A DNA stretch of 64,000 nucleotides from Vibrio syngnathi (GTDB taxonomy: Bacteria > Pseudomonadota > Gammaproteobacteria > Enterobacterales > Vibrionaceae). How positions within the stretch are numbered: position 1 is the stretch's first letter; each line of letters begins with the position of its first letter. The notes under the pieces are model-generated. The model did no database searches. It had not been told where the DNA came from and worked only from the letters and a program-made list of their open reading frames with translations. Positions 21,851-31,007 of the stretch are shown piece after piece. Made by a program: the position numbers and the translations under genes. The stretch covers positions 2,604,001 through 2,668,000 of the forward strand of contig NZ_CP017916.1 of NCBI RefSeq assembly GCF_002119525.1, given 5' to 3'.

Positions 21851-23293
21851 GTGCAAAAACAAAAATACAAAACAATCAATTTAGCAACGGCTAGTGAAAT
21901 AACTAAGTTTACTGAAATAGAAAGATCATTAGAAATGAGACCTTTATTTCATATTACGCCTCCCCATGGTTTATTAAATGATCCAAATGGTTTTTGTTTT
22001 TTCAATAATCAATACCATTTATTTTACCAATGGTTTCCATTCGATACCTACCATGGAATGAAGCATTGGATGCATTTAACTTCTAATGACCTATTAAATT
22101 GGAAGAGGCATGGTTCTAAAATAACACCGAAAGAAAATTACGAATCTCACGGAGCATATTCCGGCAGTGCTTTTGTAGAAAATAATAACGCTTATTTATT
22201 TTATACAGGAAACATTAAAAAAGGCTCATCTCGAGATGCAAACCAATGTTTAGCATTACTCGATAACACTAATGCCGTCACCAAGTATAGTCCGAATCCA
22301 GTGATTAAGTCGGTTCCCAAGGGGTATACCGGGCATGTACGAGATCCCAAAATCGTTAAACACAATGAGCACTATTACATGTTGCTCGGTGCGCAGCGAG
22401 AAGCCGATCTATCAGGGGCAATCATCATATATCAATCGGATGATTTGCTCAGTTGGGAATTCAAAGGAGAATTAGATCTTCAGTTCTCAGGGGAATTCTT
22501 AACCGGTTACATGTTCGAATGTCCTGATCTATTAAACGTTGACGGCCATGACGTTTTAATTTTTTCACCGCAAGGTAGCAAGGCAAACGGAAGTCGATTC
22601 CATAACCGATTCAACGTTATCTATTGTTTAGGCAGCATCAACTTCGAAAAACTGACCTTTGAAGTTGAACACTGGGATGAATTGGACCGTGGGTTTGATT
22701 TTTATGCCCCACAAACTATGGCGAACACCCCAGATGAGCAAACTCTTATTGCATGGGCAGGGACCGATGAAGAACTACCAAGTCGCCAATTTGGCTGGAT
22801 TAACTGTTTAACATTGCCGAGAACACTATCAATTCTTAATCGTCGCTTATACCAACAACCGAAGATTTTGCAATCTTACTCTTTTAATAAGCGTCCATTG
22901 GAAATAAATAAAACCAATATACCCATTAAGTTAGAGCAACTTTCATTTTCACTCGATGTAAATGAGTTCAATGGAAATATAAAAATATCCATCGAAACTA
23001 AAAATAAGAAATTGTTATTCTCTATTAAAGACAGAGATATTCACTTAGATCGAAGCCAATATAACCACCATCCAGAAGATTGGGAATTTGGAAGCATAAG
23101 ACATCACAGAACAAATTATGACATAACGGATATCAAATTTATATGTGACCAAAGCATCATTGAGATATACCTCAACAATGGACGAGATGTATTTACTTGT
23201 TTGTTTTTCCCTGAAAATGAAGAACACAGATTAAATATATTACAAAAAGAAGATACCGATATGGATATCAAACTTAACTACCTTACAATATAA
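21851..23293 (+). CDS. scrB: Sucrose-6-phosphate hydrolase (GH32 invertase family)
   Basis: This glycoside hydrolase family 32 enzyme would cleave sucrose 6-phosphate delivered by the PTS into glucose 6-phosphate and fructose. The five-blade propeller motifs are clear: nucleophile Asp44 in LLNDPNG, stabiliser Asp165 in VRDPKIV and acid/base Glu223 in FECPDLL. A C-terminal beta-sandwich follows from about residue 345. No signal peptide, so it is cytoplasmic. The start is a GTG at 21851 with AGG about 9 nt upstream; the next in-frame ATG (residue 29) would still leave the catalytic motif intact. Length 480 aa. Four bp separate it from the EIIBC reading frame. Confidence 0.93.
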   Translation: MQKQKYKTINLATASEITKFTEIERSLEMRPLFHITPPHGLLNDPNGFCFFNNQYHLFYQWFPFDTYHGMKHWMHLTSNDLLNWKRHGSKITPKENYESHGAYSGSAFVENNNAYLFYTGNIKKGSSRDANQCLALLDNTNAVTKYSPNPVIKSVPKGYTGHVRDPKIVKHNEHYYMLLGAQREADLSGAIIIYQSDDLLSWEFKGELDLQFSGEFLTGYMFECPDLLNVDGHDVLIFSPQGSKANGSRFHNRFNVIYCLGSINFEKLTFEVEHWDELDRGFDFYAPQTMANTPDEQTLIAWAGTDEELPSRQFGWINCLTLPRTLSILNRRLYQQPKILQSYSFNKRPLEINKTNIPIKLEQLSFSLDVNEFNGNIKISIETKNKKLLFSIKDRDIHLDRSQYNHHPEDWEFGSIRHHRTNYDITDIKFICDQSIIEIYLNNGRDVFTCLFFPENEEHRLNILQKEDTDMDIKLNYLTI

Positions 23294-23309
23294 TAAAATG
23301 GTGAACAAA

Positions 23310-24680
23310 ATGAATTATGACGCTACCGTAAACGAGATACTCGAGAGTATCGGGGGCATAGAGAATATCCGCAACGCAGAACACTGCGCCACCCGCTTGC
23401 GCCTCATCCTAAAAGACAACGAAAAAGTTGATTCGGAAAAAGCAAAAGAAATTAAACAGATCAGCGGCTACTTTTATCAATCAGGTCAACACCAATTTAT
23501 TATTGGCACTGGTACAGTCTCTCACGTTTATGACTCATTAAAGCGCGCATTAGGCGGAGAGCTTGATAACTCAGATTTTAAAGAAGATGCCTTCGCAGAT
23601 ATGACCATAAGTCAAAAAGTGGTTCGCACTCTCGCCGATATTTTGATCCCACTGATCCCAGCTCTAGTGACCACCGGCTTGTTGATGGGTTTGCGTGGCA
23701 TGATGCTGCATTCTGGCATGAGTTTCTCACCAGAAACGCTTGCCCTATTTAGTATGCTAACCGACACTGCCTTTGCCTTCTTACCCGTTTTAATCGCTTA
23801 TTCTGCGGCAAAGAAATTCGGTGGCAATGCTATTATTGCCATCGTTGTTGGTTTGATGATGGTCGCCCCACAATTACCTAATGCTTGGGTGGTAGCCTCT
23901 GGCGGTGCCGACCCGATGATGGTCAACTTATTGGGAATCAACTTCCCATTAGTGGGCTACCAAGGCACTGTACTCCCAGCAATATTCGCAGGTTGGTTTG
24001 TCTCTTACTTGGAGCGTAATCTACGCCGCTTCATTCCAGCAAGTATGGACCTAGTCTTCACTCCATTTTTAACCATTACGATTGCCGTATTTGTCATCTT
24101 GTTTGGCTTTGGTCCGATTCTACAAAGCATTGAACACGGCTGTACTTCTCTAGTACGTATGGCGCTCGACCTACCTCTTGGTATTGGTTACATCCTTTAT
24201 GGTGCCGTTCAGCAAATGATCGTGATCACCGGTCTACACCATGCTCTTGGTGTCATTGAGATTGGCTTATTAAATGAAACTGGTGTTAACCCACTGCAAC
24301 CTCTTGGTACTGCTTCAATGGCAGGTCAATTTGGCGCTGCGATAGCCGTCGCGACTCTACTCAAAGATAAACTGAAAAAAGGTAATGCCTACAGTGCTTC
24401 GATCTCCACACTATTTGGTATTACAGAGCCACTTCTGTTTGGTGTGAACTTACAATATGGAAAAGTCTTTGTCTTTGGAATGGTAGGCGGTGCTGTAGGT
24501 GGGCTTGTTACTTACTTACTCAACATCAGTGCAACCGGTATGGGCATTACCTTTATTCCAGGTATTCTTCTTTATTCGCAATCACTTTCGGCGGTCATTG
24601 GTTACCTAACCGTTATTGCTAGTGCATTTGCCACAGCATTTATGCTGACTCGCATCTATAACCCAGTTAAAAGCGCTTAA
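23310..24680 (+). CDS. scrA: PTS sucrose transporter subunit EIIBC
   Basis: It imports and phosphorylates sucrose. The N-terminal EIIB domain has the phosphorylated cysteine C26 in RNAEHCATRLR; the EIIC domain (about 100-456) has around ten hydrophobic segments, with the motif GITEPLLFGVNL typical of sucrose/beta-glucoside permeases. There is no EIIA domain, so phosphate must come from the glucose-type EIIA (Crr) encoded elsewhere. I chose the ATG at 23310 with GGTGA 5 nt upstream over the ATG at 23298, which has no ribosome-binding site. Length 456 aa. Confidence 0.93.
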   Translation: MNYDATVNEILESIGGIENIRNAEHCATRLRLILKDNEKVDSEKAKEIKQISGYFYQSGQHQFIIGTGTVSHVYDSLKRALGGELDNSDFKEDAFADMTISQKVVRTLADILIPLIPALVTTGLLMGLRGMMLHSGMSFSPETLALFSMLTDTAFAFLPVLIAYSAAKKFGGNAIIAIVVGLMMVAPQLPNAWVVASGGADPMMVNLLGINFPLVGYQGTVLPAIFAGWFVSYLERNLRRFIPASMDLVFTPFLTITIAVFVILFGFGPILQSIEHGCTSLVRMALDLPLGIGYILYGAVQQMIVITGLHHALGVIEIGLLNETGVNPLQPLGTASMAGQFGAAIAVATLLKDKLKKGNAYSASISTLFGITEPLLFGVNLQYGKVFVFGMVGGAVGGLVTYLLNISATGMGITFIPGILLYSQSLSAVIGYLTVIASAFATAFMLTRIYNPVKSA

Positions 24681-24688
24681 TCAACTTT

Positions 24689-24748
24689 GGGTGATTTGCT
24701 TCCCCCTAGGCAAGTCACCCATTTCCCACCTACTTATGCTCAGGTGGG
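24689..24748 (+). other. Two consecutive hairpins between scrA and scrK
   Basis: First stem GGGTGATTTGC (24689-24699) with GCAAGTCACCC (24710-24720), one mismatch or G-U, 10-nt loop. Second stem CCCACCT (24725-24731) with AGGTGGG (24742-24748). No T-run follows either. They may protect or limit the mRNA and so set the ratio of permease to fructokinase; this is inference. Confidence 0.5.
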
Positions 24749-24766
24749 CTTCTATATGAGGAAATA

Positions 24767-25696
24767 ATGATGAATAAGGTATGGTTAACTGGCGATGCTG
24801 TGGTGGATTTAATTCCTGAGAGCGACTCTACCTACTTAAAATGTCCAGGCGGCGCCCCCGCAAACGTTGCGGTTGGTATTGCTCGTTTATCAGGCCAAGC
24901 TAGTTTTTTTGGCCGAGTTGGTAATGATCCACTTGGTCGTTTTATGTCAGAGGTTCTCCAAGAGCAAGGGGTTGATACTTCCCAACTCAAACTTGATGAA
25001 AAACACAGAACATCAACCGTGCTGGTCGATCTTGACCAAGATGGCGAACGAACTTTTACCTTCATGGTAAAACCCAGTGCAGATCAGTTCATTACAGAAG
25101 ATGATATCCCCACCTTTAATCAAGGTGAGTGGCTACACTGCTGTTCAATCGCATTAGCAAATGAGCCAAGCAGAAGTACTACGCTGAAAGCGCTTAAAGC
25201 AATCAAATCAAAAGGAGGATTTGTTAGCTTTGACCCCAACCTAAGAGAAGAGGTTTGGCGAATCCCTGAAGAGATTCGTCCTATCGTTATGCAAGCCATC
25301 GCCTTAGCTGATGTGGTTAAGTTTTCAGAAGAAGAACTGCTTTTTCTTACAGAAAGCAACACTTTAGAATCAGGACTAACAGCACTAGACCAATTGAAAA
25401 TCCCAGTCACTTTGGTCACCTTAGGTGCTACGGGTTCGTTGATGATAGTAGATGGACAACGAGAGCACATTGCTAGTCAAAAAGTTCAAGCTATTGATAC
25501 TACTGGTGCGGGAGATGCCTTTGTCGCAGGTCTACTCGCCTACCTCTCACAATACGAGGAATGGCATCAACCTGAAATCATTCGACAAGCAGTAATGTGG
25601 GGCAATGGCTGCGGGGCATTAGCAACAACACAGAAAGGCGCAATGACCACTTTACCAGAGAAAAGAAAGCTACTCACATCCCTAAATAAGCTTTAA
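24767..25696 (+). CDS. scrK: Fructokinase (PfkB/ribokinase family)
   Basis: It phosphorylates the fructose set free by ScrB to fructose 6-phosphate. The PfkB signatures are present: GGAPANVAVGIARL near the N-terminus and DTTGAGDAFVAGLL (catalytic Asp and anion hole) near residue 245. Length 309 aa. GAGG lies 5 nt upstream of the first of two adjacent ATG codons (24767 and 24770), so either could be used. It is the last gene of the sucrose cluster. Confidence 0.93.
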   Translation: MMNKVWLTGDAVVDLIPESDSTYLKCPGGAPANVAVGIARLSGQASFFGRVGNDPLGRFMSEVLQEQGVDTSQLKLDEKHRTSTVLVDLDQDGERTFTFMVKPSADQFITEDDIPTFNQGEWLHCCSIALANEPSRSTTLKALKAIKSKGGFVSFDPNLREEVWRIPEEIRPIVMQAIALADVVKFSEEELLFLTESNTLESGLTALDQLKIPVTLVTLGATGSLMIVDGQREHIASQKVQAIDTTGAGDAFVAGLLAYLSQYEEWHQPEIIRQAVMWGNGCGALATTQKGAMTTLPEKRKLLTSLNKL

Positions 25697-25710
25697 CCCA
25701 ACAATATAGA

Positions 25711-25737
25711 TAGCCTAATAATCAAGCTATTAGGCTA
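25711..25737 (+). terminator. Hairpin downstream of scrK
   Basis: Stem TAGCCTAATA / TATTAGGCTA with a 7-nt loop, 15 bp past the scrK stop. The sequence after it (TACCAAACC) has no T-run, so termination is uncertain. The rest of the gap to the chemoreceptor (25738-26005) holds no gene. Confidence 0.4.
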
Positions 25738-26005
25738 TACCAAACCGAACTTTCCTACTCCATGACTTTGTAATACAAATTAAAGATGCGTTAATAATAC
25801 GGAAGAGGCCCAAGCAATAACTCTCAACTGATATGAAACCAGACGAATAACAAGCAAAATCCAATAATATCAACAACCTATTTACCCATCATTCTTAGAC
25901 ATCAAAATATAGTGGATACATACTATTTATTGATATATTTATCGTTAGAATCATGTAAGAATTTGTTAAGAATAGACACAAGCTGCCTTACTAGGAATGA
26001 TATTT

Positions 26006-27946
26006 ATGAGTTTAAAGAAATTACTGACCTTAGGTTTTGGCGTGATTCTCGCGCTAATTTTGGTTATTTCAGTCGTTGCTTCATTACGCTTTTATCAATC
26101 GAGTGATGGGTTTAACACCTACCGCTCCCTTGCATTAACAAGCGTCTCAACGGGTCGAATCCAAGCCAATATACTGGAGGCTCGTTTATCTGCACTTAAA
26201 TATATTAAGAACCCTACTCCGTCACATGCTTCTGAACTGAATAGACGTATCACCGCATCAAATCAATTGATCGATGACATATTAGACTCTCATATTGACG
26301 ACCTACACAAAAATGAATTCCTAGCTATAGAAGGCCTGCTTAATCAATATAGCCAAGGCTTTAACCAAGTAGTTCAACTGGTCAATACTCGAAACAACCT
26401 AGTTCAAGAGGCCTTAGACCCATCAGGGGTCAATATGCGTGAGGCAGTGACTAACCTAATGACCCAGGCTTCAGCTGAAGAAGATTTAGAAGTTGCTGTC
26501 AGTTCAGGGCAGCTTCAGCAGCATGTATTGCTATCAAGATTGTACGCTTCTAAATTTCTGACGAGCAATAAAACAGAAGATGCTCAGCGTGCTGAAAAAG
26601 AGTTCGTATCTGCCGCACTACTTGCAGAAACAATCGAATCTCAACTCATGTCGATGGAACAAATCAACTACTTAAACGATTTCACTAGTGCCTTCAAAAT
26701 TTACCGCAACACATTTTCAAAGATCGTTGACACTATAAACACGCGAAATGGCATCATTTCAGGGACTCTTGATCTTGCTGGTGTTAATGCAGCAAAAACA
26801 ATTGAAGAGATAAAGCTATCAACAAAGTCAGAGCAAGACTTTGTCGGGCCTAATATGGTCGAGCGATTCTCTAACGCGCAATTTGTACTTGGCGTTCTTT
26901 CAATTCTCGTTGTCGCTGCTTCTCTTAGCATTGCCGTTTCGATTTACCGCAGTGTATGGAAAGTCGTTGGAGGAGAGCCAAGTGACATCCAAGCAATTGT
27001 TGCCGAAGTCGCCGCTGGTGATCTTTCAAAGCAGATTCCAATTACGGGTAAAGAAACCGGTATATACGCAAACATTTTGGAGATGCGCCAAGAACTACGT
27101 CGAATCATCGATGGTTTCCACCAAATTTCAGATAATGTTTCAGCAGCCTCCGTTGAGCTAACCGCAGTGATGAGCCAAACAGAAGGAAATGCTCAACAAG
27201 AACTGAGTCAAATGGAGCAAATCGCAACTGCTATCAATGAACTTTCTAGTACTGCGAGTGAGGTTAGCCAGAATGCAGCTAGCGCAGAGAGCGCTGCAAC
27301 TGGGGCAACGACAAATGTCAAAGATGGCAGTGTTTCACTCGATGCATCAGATGATATATCACGAAAAGTTGAAGACTCGATCGAAGAAACATCAAACATC
27401 GTTAATCAATTGCAAGAGTACTCGGTAGAGATCGGTAGTGTTATTGAAGTGATCAATTCAATTTCTGAGCAAACTAACTTACTTGCGTTAAATGCAGCCA
27501 TTGAAGCCGCTCGAGCGGGAGAGCAAGGCCGAGGCTTTGCGGTAGTTGCAGATGAAGTTCGTTCTCTTGCCGCTAAAACACAACAATCAACGGTCGATAT
27601 TCAAGAAATAATATCTCGCCTTCAGGCTCAAGCGAAAGATGCGAACCAATTTATGCAATCCAACCTTTCGTTAGCAGAAGAATCTAGACAGTATAGCGAA
27701 CAGCTTCGTGCTGCATTCGCTTCTATCACTGACTCTGTACAACTAATATCTGATATGAACACACAAGTAGCCACAGCGTCTGAAGAACAATCAGGCGTAA
27801 CACAAGATATTTCACAAAATGTTTCTCTGACCTTTGATATTGTTCATCAAAATGTTTCAGGAATTGAGCAGAGCAAACAGGCAAGTGAAGAACTCTCTTC
27901 ATTAGCTGTTAAGCAAAAAGACTTGCTGAGTTTTTTCAAAATCTAA
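26006..27946 (+). CDS. Methyl-accepting chemotaxis protein
   Basis: A transmembrane chemoreceptor of 646 aa that signals through CheW/CheA. A first membrane helix (about 6-28) is followed by an all-helical periplasmic region of about 260 residues that looks like a helical bimodular (HBM) or two-bundle sensor; in it [12 protein letters not shown] and [12 protein letters not shown] are a recurring motif, one per half. A second helix (about 292-312), a HAMP-like region and a classic signalling tip follow ([20 protein letters not shown]). No C-terminal CheR pentapeptide is seen. I prefer the ATG at 26006, with AGGA upstream, to the one at 25997. Ligand unknown; position beside the sucrose genes is not proof of a sugar ligand. 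Confidence 0.93.
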   Translation: MSLKKLLTLGFGVILALILVISVVASLRFYQSSDGFNTYRSLALTSVSTGRIQANILEARLSALKYIKNPTPSHASELNRRITASNQLIDDILDSHIDDLHKNEFLAIEGLLNQYSQGFNQVVQLVNTRNNLVQEALDPSGVNMREAVTNLMTQASAEEDLEVAVSSGQLQQHVLLSRLYASKFLTSNKTEDAQRAEKEFVSAALLAETIESQLMSMEQINYLNDFTSAFKIYRNTFSKIVDTINTRNGIISGTLDLAGVNAAKTIEEIKLSTKSEQDFVGPNMVERFSNAQFVLGVLSILVVAASLSIAVSIYRSVWKVVGGEPSDIQAIVAEVAAGDLSKQIPITGKETGIYANILEMRQELRRIIDGFHQISDNVSAASVELTAVMSQTEGNAQQELSQMEQIATAINELSSTASEVSQNAASAESAATGATTNVKDGSVSLDASDDISRKVEDSIEETSNIVNQLQEYSVEIGSVIEVINSISEQTNLLALNAAIEAARAGEQGRGFAVVADEVRSLAAKTQQSTVDIQEIISRLQAQAKDANQFMQSNLSLAEESRQYSEQLRAAFASITDSVQLISDMNTQVATASEEQSGVTQDISQNVSLTFDIVHQNVSGIEQSKQASEELSSLAVKQKDLLSFFKI

Positions 27947-27976
27947 CGTTATAGTAAAATAGATAAATAAGCTTCT

Positions 27977-28003
27977 AACGCCACTATTTGTGGCGTTTTT
28001 CTT
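27977..28003 (+). terminator. Rho-independent terminator after the chemoreceptor gene
   Basis: Stem AACGCCAC / GTGGCGTT with a TATTT loop, followed by TTTCTTTT. Lies 30 bp past the stop. Confidence 0.92.
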
Positions 28004-28019
28004 TTCAAATGAACAAACA

Positions 28020-28047
28020 AAAAGAGCAGCCAAATAGCTGCTCTTTT
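28020..28047 (-). terminator. Terminator after oxyR (bidirectional form)
   Basis: Stem AAAAGAGCAGC (28020-28030) with GCTGCTCTTTT (28037-28047) and a 6-nt loop. The A-rich left arm gives a U-run on the minus strand. It lies 20 bp past the oxyR stop. Confidence 0.85.
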
Positions 28048-28066
28048 TATTTTATTGCTCAGCTTT

Positions 28067-28972
28067 TTAAAGCAATTCCGAAACTACATCCGCTAATTGA
28101 TGAAATGTTTCAAGACGTGACGAGCTTGGTCGCCATACAAGGCCTATGTCTCGGTATGCTTGTTGACCTGGCGGGTCAATCACCACTAAATTCTGATTTT
28201 GCAACAAACCATGGTCGATAGCCATCTGCGGAATAAAAGTAGTACCAAGGCCATTCGCCACCATTTGCACTAATGTATGTAGGCTTGTCGCGGTGAACGG
28301 GTTGATCTTCTCTTTGTCTGTTAACTTACAAGCCGATACCGCGTGCTCTGTTAAACAGTGTTCATTTTCTAGTAGAAATACAGATTCGTCTGGCAGATCA
28401 TCGTATTTAATCGGAACACGGATACCGTCAGCTTGGTTGCGACTGATCACCATTCTGAAAGGATCTTGCCCAACAACTTTGCTCTCCATGTTGTCGATGT
28501 CAACAGGCAGGGCCAGAATCAGCACATCTAATTCACCATGACGCAGTGCAGCCAATAAGTTAGTCGTCGTGTCTTCACGTAACAGTAAGTTCAATTGTGG
28601 AAAACGATGGTTGGCTTCTTGGACCAAATCACACAAAAGGAATGGCGCAATGGTAGGAATACACCCCACTCGCAGTTGCCCTTGCATCGCATCCCCATTA
28701 CATAGATTTCCAAGCTCGACAAGGTCTTGCCCTTTCGCCAATAGCTCTCGACCATGCTTAACCACCAGCTCACCCGCTTGAGTGAAAACCAATGGGCTTT
28801 TTTTATCTTTCTTCTCATAAAGAGGACAACCAATGAGTTCTTCCAGGTTTTGAATGCCTTTACTTAGTGTCGATTGACTCACGAAGCAGCGATCCGCAGC
28901 GTCGCTAAAGTGGCGAGTTTCGTGAAGAGTAACAAGATAGTGAAGTTGCTTAAGACTTGGCCATTTATTCAT
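28067..28972 (-). CDS. oxyR: Hydrogen-peroxide sensor and regulator OxyR (LysR family)
   Basis: OxyR activates peroxide-defence genes when an intramolecular disulfide forms. The LysR winged helix is at the N-terminus (HFSDAADRCFVSQSTLSKGI). The redox pair is conserved with the proper spacing of nine: C206 in ENEHCLTEH and C215 in VSACKLTDK, which correspond to C199 and C208 of E. coli OxyR. The protein has 301 aa. It diverges from a 2-Cys peroxiredoxin gene, with two palindromes in the gap, as expected for an OxyR-peroxiredoxin pair. Confidence 0.95.
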   Translation of the reverse strand: MNKWPSLKQLHYLVTLHETRHFSDAADRCFVSQSTLSKGIQNLEELIGCPLYEKKDKKSPLVFTQAGELVVKHGRELLAKGQDLVELGNLCNGDAMQGQLRVGCIPTIAPFLLCDLVQEANHRFPQLNLLLREDTTTNLLAALRHGELDVLILALPVDIDNMESKVVGQDPFRMVISRNQADGIRVPIKYDDLPDESVFLLENEHCLTEHAVSACKLTDKEKINPFTATSLHTLVQMVANGLGTTFIPQMAIDHGLLQNQNLVVIDPPGQQAYRDIGLVWRPSSSRLETFHQLADVVSELL

Positions 28973-29010
28973 GAAATTACTTTGTAATATGACTAGGATA
29001 ATTTAGGTAA

Positions 29011-29024
29011 AGGTCATTTGACCT
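29011..29024. promoter_or_regulatory. 14-bp palindrome upstream of oxyR
   Basis: AGGTCA-TT-TGACCT is a perfect inverted repeat 39 bp upstream of the oxyR start, inside a wider imperfect one (TTAGGT ... ACCTAA, 29003-29026). It does not match the OxyR pattern. A candidate operator for oxyR by an unknown regulator. Confidence 0.4.
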
Positions 29025-29092
29025 AAGGGAACGGACAAAGAATAAGCTTATCGCTTTTTTCGATTAACTTAATCTATTTAATTCGCTTTTTT

Positions 29093-29115
29093 CTATAGTA
29101 CCGATTGTACTATAG
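29093..29115. promoter_or_regulatory. Candidate OxyR binding site upstream of the peroxiredoxin gene
   Basis: Perfect palindrome with arms CTATAGTAC and GTACTATAG around CGATT. It contains ATAG and CTAT spaced as in the OxyR consensus half-operator (ATAG-n-t-n-n-n-A-n-CTAT style). It is 67 bp upstream of the peroxiredoxin start codon. Confidence 0.6.
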
Positions 29116-29182
29116 TTTGTCCCGTAGAAACGGAGCCCAAACAAAGATGTGTTGGGCCAACTAATTTTTTAGGAGATTCCAA

Positions 29183-29791
29183 ATGGTACTAGTAGGTCGT
29201 CAAGCCCCTGACTTTACTGCAGCAGCTGTTCTAGGTAACGGTGAGATCGTTGATAACTTCAACTTCGCAGAATTCACTAAAGGTAAGAAAGCTGTAGTTT
29301 TCTTCTACCCACTAGACTTCACTTTCGTTTGTCCTTCAGAGCTAATCGCTTTCGACAACCGTCTAGAAGATTTCCAAGCTAAAGGCGTTGAAGTAATCGG
29401 TGTTTCTATCGATTCACAATTCTCTCACAACGCATGGCGTAACACTGCTATCGCTGATGGCGGTATCGGTCAAGTTAAATACCCTCTAATTGCTGACGTT
29501 AAGCACGAGATCTGCAAAGCATACGATGTTGAGCACCCAGAAGCAGGCGTTGCTTTCCGTGGTTCTTTCCTAATCGACGCAGACGGCCTTGTACGTCACC
29601 AAGTAGTTAACGATCTTCCACTAGGTCGTAACATCGACGAAATGCTACGCATGGTAGATGCACTAAACTTCCACGAGAAGAACGGTGAAGTTTGTCCTGC
29701 ACAATGGGAAGAAGGTAAATCAGGTATGGACGCATCTCCACAAGGTGTTGCAGCATTCCTATCTGAGCACGCTGACGACCTAAGCAAGTAA
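29183..29791 (+). CDS. Typical 2-Cys peroxiredoxin (AhpC/Prx family)
   Basis: It reduces hydrogen peroxide and organic peroxides. The peroxidatic cysteine is C50 in FTFVCPSELIAF and the resolving cysteine is C171 in GEVCPAQWEEGK. The loop GGIG resembles the GGLG motif of over-oxidation-sensitive peroxiredoxins, but the C-terminal YF motif that normally goes with it is absent. Length 202 aa. The codon set is narrow, as in highly expressed genes, and AGGAG precedes the start. No ahpF is adjacent, so reduction probably depends on thioredoxin. It diverges from oxyR. Confidence 0.94.
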   Translation: MVLVGRQAPDFTAAAVLGNGEIVDNFNFAEFTKGKKAVVFFYPLDFTFVCPSELIAFDNRLEDFQAKGVEVIGVSIDSQFSHNAWRNTAIADGGIGQVKYPLIADVKHEICKAYDVEHPEAGVAFRGSFLIDADGLVRHQVVNDLPLGRNIDEMLRMVDALNFHEKNGEVCPAQWEEGKSGMDASPQGVAAFLSEHADDLSK

Positions 29792-29912
29792 TTACCTCTT
29801 AAGCCCGAACTCAACGCGGGTTAATGGTTGGAAGACTCTCTATAAAGAGAAATAAAGCATAAGCTAATAGCGCAAAGCGCACCGCCAATCAGTTAAGAAG
29901 TAAAGTCCTATT

Positions 29913-29945
29913 AAAAGCCCGAAGTTAACGCTTCGGGCTTTTTTC
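29913..29945 (+). terminator. Rho-independent terminator after the peroxiredoxin gene
   Basis: Stem AAAAGCCCGAAG / CTTCGGGCTTTT with a 6-nt loop, followed by a T-run. It lies about 120 bp past the stop, giving a long 3' UTR in which I see no further gene. Confidence 0.9.
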
Positions 29946-30110
29946 ATATCTATCCAACGACCATTCACTTGCCCTAAATCGCCTCTGCACCATTTAATAG
30001 AGGCAGTTACATAAACAAACTTTACCCCTATTTTCCTCTGCTACCACCTATTCATATCCTTATCTAGATTGTTATGATTTCGTCCGTATCTTTTTGAACG
30101 GATAAATACG

Positions 30111-30854
30111 ATGAACACCGAAATTGAAGTCTGTATCGATAACTTAGAATCTCTATATAACGCACTATCTGGTGGCGCGAATCGAATTGAGCTTTGCTCT
30201 TCATTAGCACTTGGCGGGTTAACTCCAAGCTTCGGAATGATGAAGCAAGCGGCAAAAATTTCGTCCGTACCAGTTTATGCCATGATACGACCGAGACAAG
30301 GTGACTTCATATTCGATTATGACGATATACTCTGCATGCTGGAAGATATTGAAGCTTGTGCGAGAGCAGGGTTGAATGGCGTCGTTCTGGGTGTACTAAC
30401 ACCTGATGGTGAGATTGATATGTCTGCAATGCAAATTCTCTCAAGCAAGGCTCACCAACTCAAACTTGCAATCACCTTCCACCGTGCAATCGACCAACTT
30501 CAGGATTACCGAGTCGCATTAGAGCAGATTATTGAGCTTGGTTGTGAGCGTGTCTTGACGTCTGGACTCGCGAGTAACGCAGGGCAAGGGAAAGACATTC
30601 TTAAAGATATGGTATCACTCAGCCAAGGACGATTGGATATCATGGCTGGGGCAGGTGTGACCGCTGACAATGGTCTTGAAATTCTTAAGCATGCCAAGGT
30701 TCAGGCTCTGCACCTGTCTGCAAAATCAACAAGGCCAAGTCTAATGACACAAGCATCCCAGGCTCAGATGGGACACGAAGACGTGAACGATTACTTAATC
30801 CCGGTCACTAGTAGTCAAAAGATTAAAGAACTGAGAACAGCCCTAGATAAGTAG
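30111..30854 (+). CDS. cutC: CutC family protein
   Basis: CutC is a TIM-barrel protein first linked to copper tolerance in E. coli; its true reaction is unresolved. The 247-aa sequence has the family motifs [33 protein letters not shown] and [10 protein letters not shown]. The ribosome-binding site is weak. Its neighbours are unrelated (peroxiredoxin, lipoprotein), so it is probably transcribed alone. Confidence 0.93.
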   Translation: MNTEIEVCIDNLESLYNALSGGANRIELCSSLALGGLTPSFGMMKQAAKISSVPVYAMIRPRQGDFIFDYDDILCMLEDIEACARAGLNGVVLGVLTPDGEIDMSAMQILSSKAHQLKLAITFHRAIDQLQDYRVALEQIIELGCERVLTSGLASNAGQGKDILKDMVSLSQGRLDIMAGAGVTADNGLEILKHAKVQALHLSAKSTRPSLMTQASQAQMGHEDVNDYLIPVTSSQKIKELRTALDK

Positions 30855-30897
30855 ATAGACTCCCTGAGCCAACTAAACACTGATATTACGCGCCTAG

Positions 30898-30933
30898 TAA
30901 ATTCAGTAAATTCAGTAAATTCAGTAAATTCAG
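30898..30933. repeat. Four perfect tandem copies of a 9-bp unit
   Basis: TAAATTCAG is repeated four times without change (units starting at 30898, 30907, 30916, 30925). It lies in the gap after cutC and includes no gene. Such short arrays can change copy number by slippage. Confidence 0.95.
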
Positions 30934-30946
30934 TATTTAAAGTCCA

Positions 30947-30966
30947 CGGTGGGTTACAACCCACCG
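30947..30966. terminator. Short-loop hairpin between cutC and the convergent lipoprotein gene
   Basis: Nine-bp perfect stem CGGTGGGTT / AACCCACCG around AC. It is symmetric and could end transcription from both sides, but T-runs are poor (GCTTT on the plus strand). Confidence 0.4.
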
Positions 30967-31007
30967 CTTTCCCTGAATAAGTTCAGCTAAAAATGATAGA
31001 TTGAATC

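Noticed and set aside
20155..25696. The CBS-domain gene as part of the sucrose cluster
   Set aside because: It converges with the repressor and has its own strong ribosome-binding site and upstream region; nothing connects it to sugar use.
25997..26005. Upstream ATG (MIF) as start of the chemoreceptor
   Set aside because: AGGA would be only 1 nt from it; the next ATG at 26006 has normal spacing and gives the usual MSLKK-type start.
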